DNA from: Mycolicibacterium sphagni
GTDB lineage: Bacteria > Actinomycetota > Actinomycetes > Mycobacteriales > Mycobacteriaceae
Length of the DNA: 64,000 bases
Assembly (NCBI RefSeq): GCF_002250655.1
Contig: NZ_NOZR01000006.1
Span: forward strand, 186,001-250,000
Reading direction: 5' to 3'
This document shows, in pieces, positions 16,993-26,650 of the stretch. The number at the start of each line of letters is the position of its first letter. The stretch's first letter is position 1. A program made the position numbers and the translations under genes. The notes below the pieces were generated by a model. That model was given only the letters and a program-made list of their open reading frames with translations. It made no database searches and was not told the origin of the DNA.

Positions 16993-18462
16993 ATGCCGAC
17001 CCGATGGTTACGCCGAATTTCTCGTCGAGGTAGCGGCGCGGCAGCTGCCACCGTGGTGTTGGCAGCCCTTGTGACGGTGCTCGCGGCGGGCTTGTTCGCG
17101 CCTGCCCGGGCGTCAGCCGACGGCGAGACCTATGTGGTCGCCACCGACACCACCTTCGCGCCTTTCGAATTCCAGGACAAGCAAGGCAAATTCGTCGGGA
17201 TCGACATGGATCTCATCCGCGCGATCGCCGACGACCAGAAGTTCAAGGTCGACATCAAACCTCTGGGCTTCGACGCCGCACTGCAGGCCGTACAGGCCAA
17301 CCAGGTCGACGGCGTGATCGCCGGTATGTCGATCACCGATAAGCGCAAGCAGGTCTTCGACTTCTCCGAACCGTACTTCGAGTCCGGCGTTCAGATGGCG
17401 GTCCTCAAGACCAACAACGACATCAAGTCCTATGACGACTTGCGGGGCAAGAAGGTGGCCGTCAAGAACGGCACGCAGGGTGCCACCTTCGCCAACTCCA
17501 TCAAGGACAAGTACGGCTTCCAGGTTGTCTCGTTCGCGGACTCCTCGTCGATGTTCGACGAGGTGAAGACCGGTAACTCGGTAGCCGTGTTCGAGGACTA
17601 CCCGGTGCTGTTATACGGCATCGCGCAGGGCAATGGTTTCAAGACGGTCACCCCCAAGGAGGATCCGACCGGCTACGGGTTCGCGGTCAACAAGGGCCGC
17701 AATGCCGAACTCATCTCGAAGTTCAACGCCGGCTTGGACAACCTCAAGAAGTCCGGGCGTTACGACGAGATCATCAACAAATACCTCGGTGAAGGCGCCA
17801 CCCACGATGACAACTCGTTCTTCGGCCTGATCAAGAGCACCTACCCGATCCTGCTGCAGGGCTTGAAGATGACCGTCATCCTGACGGTCGTCTCGATCGC
17901 GATCGCGCTGGTTCTCGGCATCATCTTCGGCATGTTCCGGGTGTCGCGAGCGATCTGGCTGCGCGCGATCGGCACCACCTTCGTCGACATCTTCCGCGGC
18001 ACCCCACTGCTGGTGCAGGCCTTCTTCATCTACTTCGGTATCCCCTCGGCACTGGGCTTCCAGATGAGTGCGCTGACGGCGGGCATCATCACGCTGTCGC
18101 TCAACGCCGGTGCCTACATGACCGAGATCGTGCGCGGCGGTATCCAATCGGTCGACAAGGGCCAGATGGAGGCGGCCCGCAGCCTCGGCATCGGCTATCT
18201 GTCGACCATGCGGAAAGTGATTCTGCCGCAAGCAATCCGGACGATGATTCCGTCCTACATCAACCAGTTCGTGATCACGCTCAAGGACACGTCGATCCTG
18301 TCGGTGATCGGCATTGCGGAGTTGACCCAGACCGGGCGGATCATCATCGCTGGCAACTTCCAGTCGTTCAAGATGTGGCTGATCATCGGCATCATCTACT
18401 TCGTCGTCATCATGGCGCTCACCAAACTCTCGGATCGCCTCGAGAAAAGGATCGTGAAATGA
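16993..18462 (+). CDS. amino-acid ABC transporter, substrate-binding protein fused to permease
   Basis: From ATG 16993 (AGAGGGG about 5 bases upstream; ATG 16978 is an alternative) the 489-residue protein has a signal peptide (to about residue 43). A polar-amino-acid binding domain follows (about 45-270, with [20 protein letters not shown] and [11 protein letters not shown]). The last 200 residues form a GlnP-type permease with several helices and the coupling motif [20 protein letters not shown]. Such SBP-permease fusions are known in GlnP-type systems of Gram-positive bacteria. The substrate is probably glutamine/glutamate or another polar amino acid. The stop overlaps the ATPase start (ATGA). 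Confidence 0.9.
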   Translation: MPTRWLRRISRRGSGAAAATVVLAALVTVLAAGLFAPARASADGETYVVATDTTFAPFEFQDKQGKFVGIDMDLIRAIADDQKFKVDIKPLGFDAALQAVQANQVDGVIAGMSITDKRKQVFDFSEPYFESGVQMAVLKTNNDIKSYDDLRGKKVAVKNGTQGATFANSIKDKYGFQVVSFADSSSMFDEVKTGNSVAVFEDYPVLLYGIAQGNGFKTVTPKEDPTGYGFAVNKGRNAELISKFNAGLDNLKKSGRYDEIINKYLGEGATHDDNSFFGLIKSTYPILLQGLKMTVILTVVSIAIALVLGIIFGMFRVSRAIWLRAIGTTFVDIFRGTPLLVQAFFIYFGIPSALGFQMSALTAGIITLSLNAGAYMTEIVRGGIQSVDKGQMEAARSLGIGYLSTMRKVILPQAIRTMIPSYINQFVITLKDTSILSVIGIAELTQTGRIIIAGNFQSFKMWLIIGIIYFVVIMALTKLSDRLEKRIVK

Positions 18463-19232
18463 CCAATCTCGTTCCCGAAGCAGCCGCAGCCGAGGCCCCC
18501 GGCACCGTGATGATCCACATCGACGGGCTGAAGAAGGCTTTCGGCGAGCTGGTGGTGCTCGACGGCATCACCACCGACATCAAGCAGGGCGAAGTGGTGT
18601 GCGTCATCGGGCCATCGGGTTCGGGCAAGTCGACGTTCCTGCGCTGCCTGAACAAACTGGAGGAGATCACCGCGGGCAAGGTCGTCATCGACAAGTTCGA
18701 CCTCACCGACCGCAAGGTGGATCTGGACAAGGTGCGCCAGCACATTGGCATGGTGTTCCAGCACTTCAACCTCTTCCCGCACATGACGGTGCTACAGAAC
18801 GTGACGCTGGCACCGCTGCTGACCAAGAAGATGGACAAGGCCGCCGCCGAGAAGAAGGCGAGGGAGCTCCTCGGTCAGGTCGGGCTCGCCGAGAAGGCGA
18901 ACGTCAAACCCTCCACCCTCTCGGGCGGGCAAAAGCAGCGGGTTGCGATCGCCCGTGCGCTGGCGATGGATCCGTCGATCATGTTGTTCGACGAGGCGAC
19001 CAGCGCGCTGGACCCGGAGATGGTCGGCGATGTTCTTGAGGTGCTGCGCCAGCTCGCCCAGGGGGGCATGACGATGGTGGTGGTCACCCACGAGATGGGC
19101 TTCGCCAGAGAGGTGGCCTCTCGGGTGATCTTCATGGCCGACGGCAACATCGTGGAGGACGACGCCCCCGACGAGCTGTTCGGCAACCCGAAAAGCCCAC
19201 GGCTGCAGGAATTTTTGTCGAAGGTCCTCTGA
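18459..19232 (+). CDS. glnQ: amino-acid ABC transporter ATP-binding protein (GlnQ type)
   Basis: The 257-residue ATPase shows Walker [10 protein letters not shown] (51-59), the Q-loop [12 protein letters not shown], the signature [16 protein letters not shown], Walker [13 protein letters not shown] and the H-loop [10 protein letters not shown]. It drives import through the preceding SBP-permease fusion, and its ATG overlaps that gene's stop by four bases, so translation is coupled. The two genes make a complete minimal importer (fusion homodimer plus ATPase dimer). Its stop directly abuts the stop of the convergent deaminase. Confidence 0.93.
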   Translation: MTNLVPEAAAAEAPGTVMIHIDGLKKAFGELVVLDGITTDIKQGEVVCVIGPSGSGKSTFLRCLNKLEEITAGKVVIDKFDLTDRKVDLDKVRQHIGMVFQHFNLFPHMTVLQNVTLAPLLTKKMDKAAAEKKARELLGQVGLAEKANVKPSTLSGGQKQRVAIARALAMDPSIMLFDEATSALDPEMVGDVLEVLRQLAQGGMTMVVVTHEMGFAREVASRVIFMADGNIVEDDAPDELFGNPKSPRLQEFLSKVL

Positions 19233-19742
19233 CTAGTCCGACCGCGGGGCTCCGGGCACCCGCCGCTCACCCCCGTTGAGGTTCTGCCAGTACCGGTACA
19301 CCTCGACGGCGTCGGCGCGTGGTTCGTAACGCATCGGCAGCCGCCGCTGCTGCCAGGGCTTGGCGAATTCCGCGTAGAAGTTGTCGAACTCGAAATACTT
19401 GCGGTCGTCCACGTAGTGCGGCTCGTATTCCTCCCGCGCGGTCAGGAAAACGACCTCGTCGGGCGAGCAGTAGTACAGCGCGCCCAGGCACATCGGGCAC
19501 GGGTGGGCCAGCACATAGATCGTCGTCCCGACCAGGTGCTCGGTGCCAACCCGAATGCACGCCTCCCGGATGGCCAGGATCTCGGCGTGGGCCGTCGGGT
19601 CATGGGTTTGCGCAACCCGATTCGGACTCTCGGCGAGGATCTCACCGTCTCTGACGATGACGGTGGCAAAAGGCCTGCCGCCTTCGGCGACGTTGCGTCT
19701 GGCGATATCTACGGTGCGCGCGGCGAAATCAACCACACCCAA
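19233..19742 (-). CDS. nucleoside/cytosine deaminase family protein
   Basis: The 169-residue zinc deaminase has HAE (52-54, proton-shuttling Glu54) and PCPMC (81-85, zinc ligands Cys82 and Cys85). The length and the C-terminal FDNFYAEFAKPWQQRR segment resemble bacterial guanine deaminase/nucleoside deaminases more than TadA. It would deaminate a free base or nucleoside. Its stop codon touches the stop of the ABC ATPase gene with no space between. Confidence 0.84.
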   Translation of the reverse strand: MGVVDFAARTVDIARRNVAEGGRPFATVIVRDGEILAESPNRVAQTHDPTAHAEILAIREACIRVGTEHLVGTTIYVLAHPCPMCLGALYYCSPDEVVFLTAREEYEPHYVDDRKYFEFDNFYAEFAKPWQQRRLPMRYEPRADAVEVYRYWQNLNGGERRVPGAPRSD

Positions 19743-19745
19743 AGG

Positions 19746-20166
19746 CTAGACCGGTCGGGCACCGTGGCCCAGGGTTAGCACGTAAGCCGGCGCCGCCGGT
19801 ATCCGTTCGGGCAGCCGTACCCACAGCATGGTGTCGCTCACCCGCCAGTCCACCGCCCTGAGTCCCCTCGTCGAAGGTGGCGAGGAAGTCGTCGTAGATG
19901 GCTTCGGGTCCGTAGGTGTCGCGCTGGTGATGCCAGGTGGGGCTGCCGGGCAGCTGACTGGTATTCAGTTACCACTCGGCATAGGGGTTGTCCCGCAACA
20001 TCTCTGCGGGTTCGTTGGTCTTGAGTTGTTCTTGGATGTCGGGTACCTGCGGGGCCCAGCCCGGTACCGAGTACAGCCCCCAGTGCAGGAAGATCCCGAG
20101 CTTGGCGTCGTCGTACCAATCCGGCAGTGGGTGCGTTCCCACGGATTCCCAGGTTGGGGCATACAT
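19746..20166 (-). pseudogene. GH29 alpha-L-fucosidase remnant (stop codon plus large deletion)
   Basis: The minus strand starts well (ATG 20166) with the GH29 N-terminal signature ([18 protein letters not shown], then VPGWAPQ), runs 65 codons to NPYAEW and meets a TAA where a tyrosine codon is expected. The frame then continues with SQLPGSPTWHHQRDTYG, again fucosidase-like, up to about TFDEG. Directly after that a +1 shift gives a plausible C-terminal strand end (VDWRVSDTMLWVRLPERIPA to a TAG). Most of the 400-residue catalytic domain is missing. Confidence 0.8.
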
Positions 20167-20195
20167 GCGCGCAGGCTACGCGTAGGTTGGCTGCG

Positions 20196-20660
20196 GTGAA
20201 GGCAATCGTCGCGGTTATCGCCGTGTTGGCCGTGGCCGCGGCAGTGACGATCGCCGCGCCTGCCGCATCGGTGCCCGATACCCCCTGCCGGCTGGCCACA
20301 CCCGTCGCCGATGTCTCGGGTGTCGCGCAACTGCCTGCGGCACTGAAGAAACTGATCGGGCCGCTGGCCGATGCCGGCGCGCCGTTCGACAGCAGCGACG
20401 ACGTCGAGGACGCGTTGTTGCCGTTTCGGCGGCTGATCCGGGCCGGATACCACGGCGACGATTGGTTCGTCTGGTACGAACACGGCGGCATCACCTACTT
20501 CTCGCAAGCCGTCGTCGCGCATGTGGGCGCCGACGGCACCGTGAGCCCGCTGGCCAATGCCGGGACGATCGACGACACGTTATGCGTTGTCACCGACGGT
20601 GCGTTCGCCGGCAAGGTTCCGCCCTATCCGCCCGGATCTTGGCAGGCGAACGGCTTTTAG
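20196..20660 (+). CDS. secreted protein, unknown function (154 aa)
   Basis: GTG 20196 opens VKAIVAVIAVLAVAAAVTIA, a signal peptide ending near AAPAASV. The mature part has two cysteines (PDTPCRL and DDTLCVV) that could pair, and conserved-looking aromatic elements DDWFVWYEHGG and ITYFSQAVV. No known domain is recognised. The longer frame starting at 20127 is rejected because it would add a basic, non-signal leader that overlaps the fucosidase remnant. It precedes ohr by 32 bases on the same strand and may share its transcript. Confidence 0.72.
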   Translation: MKAIVAVIAVLAVAAAVTIAAPAASVPDTPCRLATPVADVSGVAQLPAALKKLIGPLADAGAPFDSSDDVEDALLPFRRLIRAGYHGDDWFVWYEHGGITYFSQAVVAHVGADGTVSPLANAGTIDDTLCVVTDGAFAGKVPPYPPGSWQANGF

Positions 20661-20692
20661 CCCGACGAAGCAACGAACAGAAAGGAACGCAG

Positions 20693-21115
20693 ATGAAAGT
20701 TCTGTACACCGCCGAGGCGCTGGCAACCGGTGAGGGTCGGGATGGGCACGGACGAACCTCCGACGGCAAGCTCGACCTTGATCTGAGCATCCAGAAGGAA
20801 CTGGGCGGTTCTGGTGTCGGCACCAACCCCGAGCAGCTCTTCGCGGTGGGGTACGCCGCGTGCTACCACTCAGCGCTGCAGCTGGTAGCCCGCCAGGAGA
20901 AGGCTGACGTCACCGATTCGGCTGTGGGAGCCAAGGTTTCACTCGGCACCAATGACGCCGGTGGATTTGTGCTTGCCGTCGAGCTCGAGGTCGTTCTCCC
21001 CAACGTCGACCATGAGGAAGCTGTGGCGCTGGCCGAGAAAGCTCACCAGGTGTGCCCGTATTCCAATGCCACGCGGGGCAACATCGACGTGAAGCTGACG
21101 GTCACCGACGACTGA
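20693..21115 (+). CDS. ohr: organic hydroperoxide resistance protein (Ohr/OsmC family)
   Basis: The 140-residue protein has both redox cysteines of Ohr: Cys57 in AACYHSAL and Cys121 in VCPYSNATRGN, plus the GTNPEQLFAVGYAACY helix. It reduces organic hydroperoxides with the paired thiols. The ATG at 20693 has an AAAGGAA site 6-8 bases upstream. No OhrR-type regulator gene lies beside it, though the unrelated diguanylate cyclase ends 3 bases after it on the other strand. Confidence 0.92.
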   Translation: MKVLYTAEALATGEGRDGHGRTSDGKLDLDLSIQKELGGSGVGTNPEQLFAVGYAACYHSALQLVARQEKADVTDSAVGAKVSLGTNDAGGFVLAVELEVVLPNVDHEEAVALAEKAHQVCPYSNATRGNIDVKLTVTDD

Positions 21116-21118
21116 GGC

Positions 21119-22186
21119 TCAGGCCTGGCGCCGCGAGCTGGGCTTGCCCTTTTTCTCCTCATACATCAGCTCATCGGCTCGGGTGAGAAGTTCGTCGACG
21201 GTCTCGGTGTCGGACATGTGCACCGGCACCTGCACCATGCCGATGCTGGCCGAAAGTGTGTAGGTCCGATCGTGCGTCTGGTTGAACCGGTCCAAACCCT
21301 GGCCGATGCGTTCCCGTAGCCGTTCGGAATTGCAGTCGGGCTCGATGACGAAGGCACAGAACTCGTCGCCGCCCAGGCGTGCGAGGACGTCGGAGTGCCG
21401 CAGCGTGGTCCGCAGGACGCCAGCGACGTCGGCCAGCAATTCGTCGCCGATGTCGTGGCCCTGTTTGTCGTTGACCATTTTGAGGCCATCCACGTCGAGG
21501 AAGACCAGCAGACAGCTGGTGCCGCGACGGCGGGCCGCCCGCAACGCAGCTTCGGTGCGCAGGTAGAAGCCGCGACGGTTGTTCAGCCCGGTCAGCTCGT
21601 CGGTGATGGATAGCTTGTGGATCTCCTCGTTGGCCTTCTCCAGCTGCAAGGTCCGGTCCTTGACCCGTTGTTCCAGTTCGGAGTAGAGCCCGACGTTCTC
21701 CATGGCGATCGAGGTCGAGTCGGCCAGCGCCTGCAGCAGGAAGACTTCCTGGTCGGTCGGCTGGCGTTCGCGGGCCCAGTAGTTGCCGATCGCCCCGATC
21801 GGGTCGACCTTGCGGATCGGGACCATGACCATGCTCTTGACGAAGGTGGGCCGGTAGGCCTCATGCGGGACGCGGTCGTCGCGGTAGATGTCCGGGATCA
21901 CCGCTGCTTCGCGGTGGTTCATCGCCCACCCGCTGACGCAGCTCTCCATCGGGAAGCGACTGCCCTTCCACAGTGGAGCGATGGCGTACTCGTCGGCGTA
22001 GTAGCAGTAGCCGTTGTCCCGAAGCACGAAGGAGGCTCCGTCGCAGCCGGTCAGCTCACGGGCGGAGGTACGCACGATTTCCTGAACATCTTCGAGACTG
22101 CGCGCCAGTGAGAGTTCCTGGACGGCCTGCAACAACCGCTCCATGCCCTGCGCGTGGCCAGCACCGGTCGCAAGCTCAGCGGTCAT
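21119..22186 (-). CDS. GAF-GGDEF diguanylate cyclase
   Basis: Start ATG 22186 follows GGAGG by 5 bases and gives 355 residues. A GAF domain fills about 15-175, a short coiled-coil linker with LEQRVKDRTLQLEKANEEI follows, and the GGDEF domain covers about 190-345. The active motif is intact (GGDEF, 272-276). An RHSD inhibitory I-site lies exactly five residues before it (263-266), so product feedback by c-di-GMP is expected. There is no EAL domain, unlike the bifunctional GAF-GGDEF-EAL enzyme known in M. smegmatis. The GAF ligand is unknown. Confidence 0.9.
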   Translation of the reverse strand: MTAELATGAGHAQGMERLLQAVQELSLARSLEDVQEIVRTSARELTGCDGASFVLRDNGYCYYADEYAIAPLWKGSRFPMESCVSGWAMNHREAAVIPDIYRDDRVPHEAYRPTFVKSMVMVPIRKVDPIGAIGNYWARERQPTDQEVFLLQALADSTSIAMENVGLYSELEQRVKDRTLQLEKANEEIHKLSITDELTGLNNRRGFYLRTEAALRAARRRGTSCLLVFLDVDGLKMVNDKQGHDIGDELLADVAGVLRTTLRHSDVLARLGGDEFCAFVIEPDCNSERLRERIGQGLDRFNQTHDRTYTLSASIGMVQVPVHMSDTETVDELLTRADELMYEEKKGKPSSRRQA

Positions 22187-22295
22187 GTGCACCTCCGACT
22201 GGCCGCGCCGCACCGCCACATTCTTGACGGCAAATTCTCGCTCGGCAAAGTATAGGCCGACTTCACCAACGAGACTCAACTACCGGCAATGCGTT

Positions 22296-23078
22296 CTATG
22301 AGAAGTGGGTGCGCGGCCGGGCCAGCGTTGCCCCGTCGACGGTGATGTCGAGCTTCTCGTTGTAGAAGGCGACCATGTTGGCGATCGGCGCGATGGCAGG
22401 CAGCGGAGTGTTGTAAGCCCAGGCCAGGTCAGCATGCAGAGTGTCGCCGGCCCGCACCGACCAGTATTCGGACGTGACGCCCTTGTACGGGCACAGCGTC
22501 TGGGTGTCCGACGGCTCGAGATGCTCGAACGCGACGTCGGTGCGGTCGATGTAATACCGCGTAGGCAGACCGGTTTCGAAGAGCAATATGGGGCCTACGG
22601 TGTCCGCCAGCAAAATCCCGTCGAGTTCGACGCGCACATGGCGGTGGGAGCGCAGCGCATCCACCCGCACATACGGATTGCGGGGATGGCCGAAGATCGG
22701 CTCGTCCTCCTCGAACCAGGTCAGTGCGGCCCAGTCGAATCTCACCAGCCCGGCCACCGGGCCGTCGCCGTCATCGAACACGCGTGCCGCCGACGGATAG
22801 GTCCCGGACTCGCCGGCCAGGGTGAAGGTCCGCGACGGGCCGAACTGCACGCGCTGCGGGTGGTCCTCGTCGCTCAGGAACTCTCGGCGGACGTCGGCCA
22901 GCGGGACGTAGTACTGCGGGTAGTACGGGACCTCCCATACGTAGTGGGCCGACGTGGTGTCGAAGACCAGTTGGCTGCCGAGGAAGCCGCGGACCCGGCG
23001 GGGCGATGGTTCGATGCGCCCGCGGGCAGCGGCGCCCTGCGGATAGTCGGTGACGGTCTGTTCGGATGCTGCGCTCAC
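22296..23078 (-). CDS. DUF427 domain protein
   Basis: The protein holds two DUF427-type beta modules, seen in VWEVPYYPQYYVPLADVRREF in the first half and LFETGLPTRYYIDRTDVAFE followed by TLCPYKGVTSEYWSV in the second. Function is unknown; the family is common in actinobacteria and fungi. GTG 23078 is preferred (260 residues) because AAGGAG lies six bases upstream. An ATG at 23114 lacks any ribosome site. It is divergent from the dienelactone hydrolase gene. Confidence 0.8.
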   Translation of the reverse strand: MSAASEQTVTDYPQGAAARGRIEPSPRRVRGFLGSQLVFDTTSAHYVWEVPYYPQYYVPLADVRREFLSDEDHPQRVQFGPSRTFTLAGESGTYPSAARVFDDGDGPVAGLVRFDWAALTWFEEDEPIFGHPRNPYVRVDALRSHRHVRVELDGILLADTVGPILLFETGLPTRYYIDRTDVAFEHLEPSDTQTLCPYKGVTSEYWSVRAGDTLHADLAWAYNTPLPAIAPIANMVAFYNEKLDITVDGATLARPRTHFS

Positions 23079-23181
23079 ACTGGACTCCTTGCCGTGGGAC
23101 ACGTCACCTTCCATGATGACGAGTGACGGGGCGGGTAATCCAGCAGCGGCCGCGACAGCGGTCAGACAAGGAGCGGTGCCA

Positions 23182-23937
23182 ATGAGCCGACCGGGCTCGG
23201 ATGCGATTCGCGCGGAGACGATCACCATCAAGGGGCACGGTGGCGACGAGATCGAGGCCTACTGGGCCGGGCCGCTGGCCGAGGGCTCGCGGGGTGGGAT
23301 CGTCTGGATCCACCACATGCCGGGCTACGACCGGGAGACCAAGGAATTCGTCCGCCGACTCGCTGTCACCGGCTATCACGTGGTCTGTCCCAACCTGTAT
23401 TCGCGGGAGGCGCCCGGCGCCGATCCCGACGACGCCGCCGCGGCGGCGCGAGCCGCGGGAGGCGTGCCCGACGAGCGACTCATCGGCGACGCCGCCGGTG
23501 CGGTGGCCCACCTCGGTGGCCTGCCGGGGGCGAACGGGAAATTCGGCGTCATCGGTCATTGCTCAGGCGGGCGGCATGCGTTTCTGGCGGCTTGTTCACT
23601 GCCGTTCGACGCCGCGGTGGATTGCTACGGCGCGTTCATCGTCGAGGATCCGCCGGAGGGCATGCCCAAGGCGATGAAGCCGATCCTGGACCTGGCCCCG
23701 AATCTGAGCGCTCCGATGCTCGGCTTGTTCGGGGCCGAGGATCGGTTCCCGACTCCGGAGGCGGTGGCCACCTTGGACGCGGAGCTGACCCGGCTGGGCA
23801 AGCCGCACGAGTTCCACAGTTACGACGGTGCCGGGCATTCGTTCTTCTCTGTAGACCGGCCGTCCTATCGGGTCGAGGCCGCCATCGACGGCTGGCGCCA
23901 CATCGACCACTTCTTCGCCACCCACCTGAAAGGCTAG
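23182..23937 (+). CDS. dienelactone hydrolase family protein
   Basis: The 251-residue alpha/beta hydrolase has the cysteine nucleophile elbow GHCSGG (Cys127), matching dienelactone hydrolases, which use Cys instead of Ser, and a late GAGHSFFS histidine. It should hydrolyse an ester or lactone, perhaps in aromatic degradation, but no other degradation gene is near. The start ATG 23182 has AAGGAG 8 bases upstream. A small DUF6295 protein follows 12 bases later. Confidence 0.85.
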   Translation: MSRPGSDAIRAETITIKGHGGDEIEAYWAGPLAEGSRGGIVWIHHMPGYDRETKEFVRRLAVTGYHVVCPNLYSREAPGADPDDAAAAARAAGGVPDERLIGDAAGAVAHLGGLPGANGKFGVIGHCSGGRHAFLAACSLPFDAAVDCYGAFIVEDPPEGMPKAMKPILDLAPNLSAPMLGLFGAEDRFPTPEAVATLDAELTRLGKPHEFHSYDGAGHSFFSVDRPSYRVEAAIDGWRHIDHFFATHLKG

Positions 23938-23949
23938 GTCTGCCAAGCC

Positions 23950-24222
23950 ATGTGCACCTATCTCACCGAGCGCGTCGCCATCGAGGGCAGCGGCAAGGGC
24001 GCCACCGGATGGTTCGGCGCCGACCGGGCCACGGTCTACATCGATCACCCGGTGCACGCCGGGTACACCCACACGGTCAACATCGACGTGCTCAACCCGG
24101 CGCTCGGACCGTCGGCGCGTGTGGCACTGGAACTGACCGAGGAGAGCGCACTGGCGCTCGCCGACGCGATCCATCGCGCGATCGGGCACGCCCCCGTCGG
24201 CCTGGCTTCACGAGATCAGTAG
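23950..24222 (+). CDS. DUF6295 family small protein
   Basis: This 90-residue protein begins MCTYLTERVAIEGSGKG and contains the DHPVHA and NPALGPSARVALELT elements that I recall for the mycobacterial DUF6295 family. It is soluble with no signal peptide. The tight 12-base spacing after the dienelactone hydrolase suggests one transcript. A metal-binding role is possible from the Cys and His residues (CTY, DHPVHA) but is only a guess. Confidence 0.75.
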   Translation: MCTYLTERVAIEGSGKGATGWFGADRATVYIDHPVHAGYTHTVNIDVLNPALGPSARVALELTEESALALADAIHRAIGHAPVGLASRDQ

Positions 24223-24326
24223 ATGGCCGGTGGATCCGAAGCCGTGCGGGTCCCACGTGATCGGCAGCGGGTCGCCCGGAGTGTGCAGCCGATCAGTCGC
24301 GCACCACGCTGGACCGCCACACTTCG

Positions 24327-26291
24327 TCACCGGCGAACATCCGGCGGCGGCACCCCCGGTGTCCCTGCGGCGATCACCGCACGATTTCGGTCCGCCACAA
24401 CCGGAATCGGCATCTTGACCTGCCACCGGTCATAGCTCAGCAATCCGTTGACCTCGTTCTCCACATCGGTGGTCTGGGTATAGATAGCCGCGGACAGCCC
24501 GGTCCTGCGCACGATGTCCTCCAGTCGGCGGCTCACTTCGACATAGCGATCGATCAGACGCGCGGGGCTGTCGGCCATCTCGTAGGCCTGCGGCGGTCCC
24601 GGCCAGCGGTTGCCGTCCAGCACCAGCCCCAGCCCGCCGTATTCACCGTCGACCCGAACGCGGTTGTCGACCGGGATGGACCCCTTCGAGTGTGCCTTCA
24701 ACAGGTCGTCATGAATTTCCGGTTCGCCGGGCCCGACATACGTGTGATCGTCGTAAATGTCGCCGGCCAGAGTGTCTCCGCGCGATTTGCAGCAGTTGAC
24801 TCCGCTGTTGGCGTCGACCATCCGTGTCGGGTCGGCGGCCTTCACCACGCCGGCGATCCGAGCGGTATCGAACTCACCCCAGCCCTCGTTGAACGGCACC
24901 CAGCCGACGATCGAGGTCACGCTGCGTAGCTGATCGATCACGGCCAGCAGCTCTTTTTCAAAGTTGGCCTTCGCGGCCGGCGACGGCTCGGGGGCGGGAC
25001 CGACCGGGATAGCCAGGGACACGTCCAGCGACGGCATGTCCTGCCACACCATCAATCCCAGCTTGTCGGCCCAGTAGTACCAGCGGGCCGGCTCCACCTT
25101 GCCGTGCTTGCGCACGAAGTTCATGCCGAATTCCTTGATCCGCATCAGATCCGACTTCAGCGCGTCATCGGTTGGTGCGGTGTAGATCCCGTCCGGCCAG
25201 TAGCCCTGGTCCAGCGGGCCGTGCAGGAATGTGATCTTGCCGTTCAAGGCGATTCGCGGCCTGCCTTGCGGATCGAGCACCGTGCCGATGGTGCGCAGCC
25301 CGGCATAACTGGAAACCGCGTCGACCACCTTGCCGGTCGGGTTCACCAAGGCGACTTTCAGGTCGTAGAGGTGCGGGTCGTCGGGAGTCCACAGGTGCGG
25401 ATTCGGAATCGGCAGGCGGATGGTGTCACCGGCGCCGGCGGACGCGACCGACACCACCCGGCCACCGGGCTCGACGACAAACACCACCGCGCGCTGGCCC
25501 TTGGTCCCGGCAACCCGTGGCGTGACAGCCATACTCGTCAGACTCGTGGTGATGTCGAGCTTGTCGATGTAGGTGGGTTGCACCGGCTCCATCCACACCG
25601 TCTGCCAGATGCCCGACGCGCCGGTGTAGAAGAGTCCCCCCGGCTCGTTGCGCTGTTTACCGATCGGGAACGGGTTGGCCTCGTTGCGGTCCTCGACCCG
25701 CACCGTGATCTCCTGGGGCCCGGGAAACTTCAGCGCCTTGGTGATGTCGACAGTGAACTCGGTATAGCCGCCCTCGTGGTGGCCCACTTGCTGGTGGTTG
25801 ACCCAGACGGTGGCCATCTGATCCACCGCACCGAAGTGCAGCAGCACATGCTGGCCAAGCCAATTGCTCGGCACCTTCACGACTTTGCGGTACCACATCT
25901 CGTCGTCGTGGCGCGCGATGCCCGACAGGGCCGACTCGACGGGGTACGGGACGAGGATCTGCTCGTTGTACGCGGCCGGCGGCGGCGGGTCAGCCAGCAC
26001 CGATCCCGCGGATCGACCCATGTAGCCCCACACCCCGTTGAGGTTCATCCAGGCGGCCCGCGTCATCTGCGGACGTGGGTATTCCGGCAGCGCGTTCTCC
26101 GGTCCCACGAGCTTGGTCCACGGGGTGGGCAGGAGCGCGGTCTTCGGGTTCCACATCACGACAGCGTTCGCGGGCGGGATTCCCATGATGGCAAAACCGA
26201 ACAGCGTCAACGCAACTGCGCAAAAGCGGCCTACCCACAGCTGATGGCGGCGGGGCCGTCCGCGCGGCGGCGTCACAGCTCGAGCCGACAA
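24327..26291 (-). CDS. secreted glycoside hydrolase family 2 protein
   Basis: The 654-residue protein starts at a TTG preceded by GGGGGAAG four bases upstream. It has a twin-arginine-like, positively charged N-terminus and a hydrophobic segment (about 20-43), so it is exported. A jelly-roll sugar-binding domain (about 75-240), an immunoglobulin-like domain (about 240-345) and a TIM barrel (345-654) follow. The catalytic acid/base is in FNEGWG (Glu469) and the nucleophile in GEYGG (Glu550). Likely beta-galactosidase, glucuronidase or mannosidase type; substrate unresolved. Confidence 0.87.
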   Translation of the reverse strand: MSARAVTPPRGRPRRHQLWVGRFCAVALTLFGFAIMGIPPANAVVMWNPKTALLPTPWTKLVGPENALPEYPRPQMTRAAWMNLNGVWGYMGRSAGSVLADPPPPAAYNEQILVPYPVESALSGIARHDDEMWYRKVVKVPSNWLGQHVLLHFGAVDQMATVWVNHQQVGHHEGGYTEFTVDITKALKFPGPQEITVRVEDRNEANPFPIGKQRNEPGGLFYTGASGIWQTVWMEPVQPTYIDKLDITTSLTSMAVTPRVAGTKGQRAVVFVVEPGGRVVSVASAGAGDTIRLPIPNPHLWTPDDPHLYDLKVALVNPTGKVVDAVSSYAGLRTIGTVLDPQGRPRIALNGKITFLHGPLDQGYWPDGIYTAPTDDALKSDLMRIKEFGMNFVRKHGKVEPARWYYWADKLGLMVWQDMPSLDVSLAIPVGPAPEPSPAAKANFEKELLAVIDQLRSVTSIVGWVPFNEGWGEFDTARIAGVVKAADPTRMVDANSGVNCCKSRGDTLAGDIYDDHTYVGPGEPEIHDDLLKAHSKGSIPVDNRVRVDGEYGGLGLVLDGNRWPGPPQAYEMADSPARLIDRYVEVSRRLEDIVRRTGLSAAIYTQTTDVENEVNGLLSYDRWQVKMPIPVVADRNRAVIAAGTPGVPPPDVRR

Positions 26292-26650
26292 GATACTTCC
26301 CCCGAACTAGAGGCCGACCACGGTGCGCGCGACCCTGCGTGACCGCATTTTCATACAGCAAACGAATCGAACCAGTCGCGACACGAAGTTATCCTGCAGT
26401 GCCCTGGGAGATGATCCGAGGTAGACCGGGAAGATGCGATTGCCGTTGGCACATTAGCCTGCTCAAAACCAGTTTTCCACTACCATTCAACGAGTTTCGC
26501 GCAGCAATCTTTCGTTCCGCGACCTGGGCCGTTGCCGTCCTGCGGATAGGCTCCCCGCGGCCGCATCAGCCCTGGGATACAGCACCCATTGATAGCGGAT
26601 TCATAGCTTCCAGCAAACCCGTCGCGGCGCGTCGCGGCGGGTGAGCAGCG
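26292..26650. other. intergenic region between GH2 and CobW genes
   Basis: About 360 bases between divergent genes. It is A+T richer than its neighbours and should hold both promoters. A 101-codon frame at 26339-26644 has no ribosome site or family resemblance. No Zur-like palindrome was seen in front of the CobW gene. Confidence 0.5.

Noticed and set aside
26339..26644. 101-codon plus-strand frame before CobW
   Set aside because: No start signal, no conserved features, lies in a divergent promoter region.
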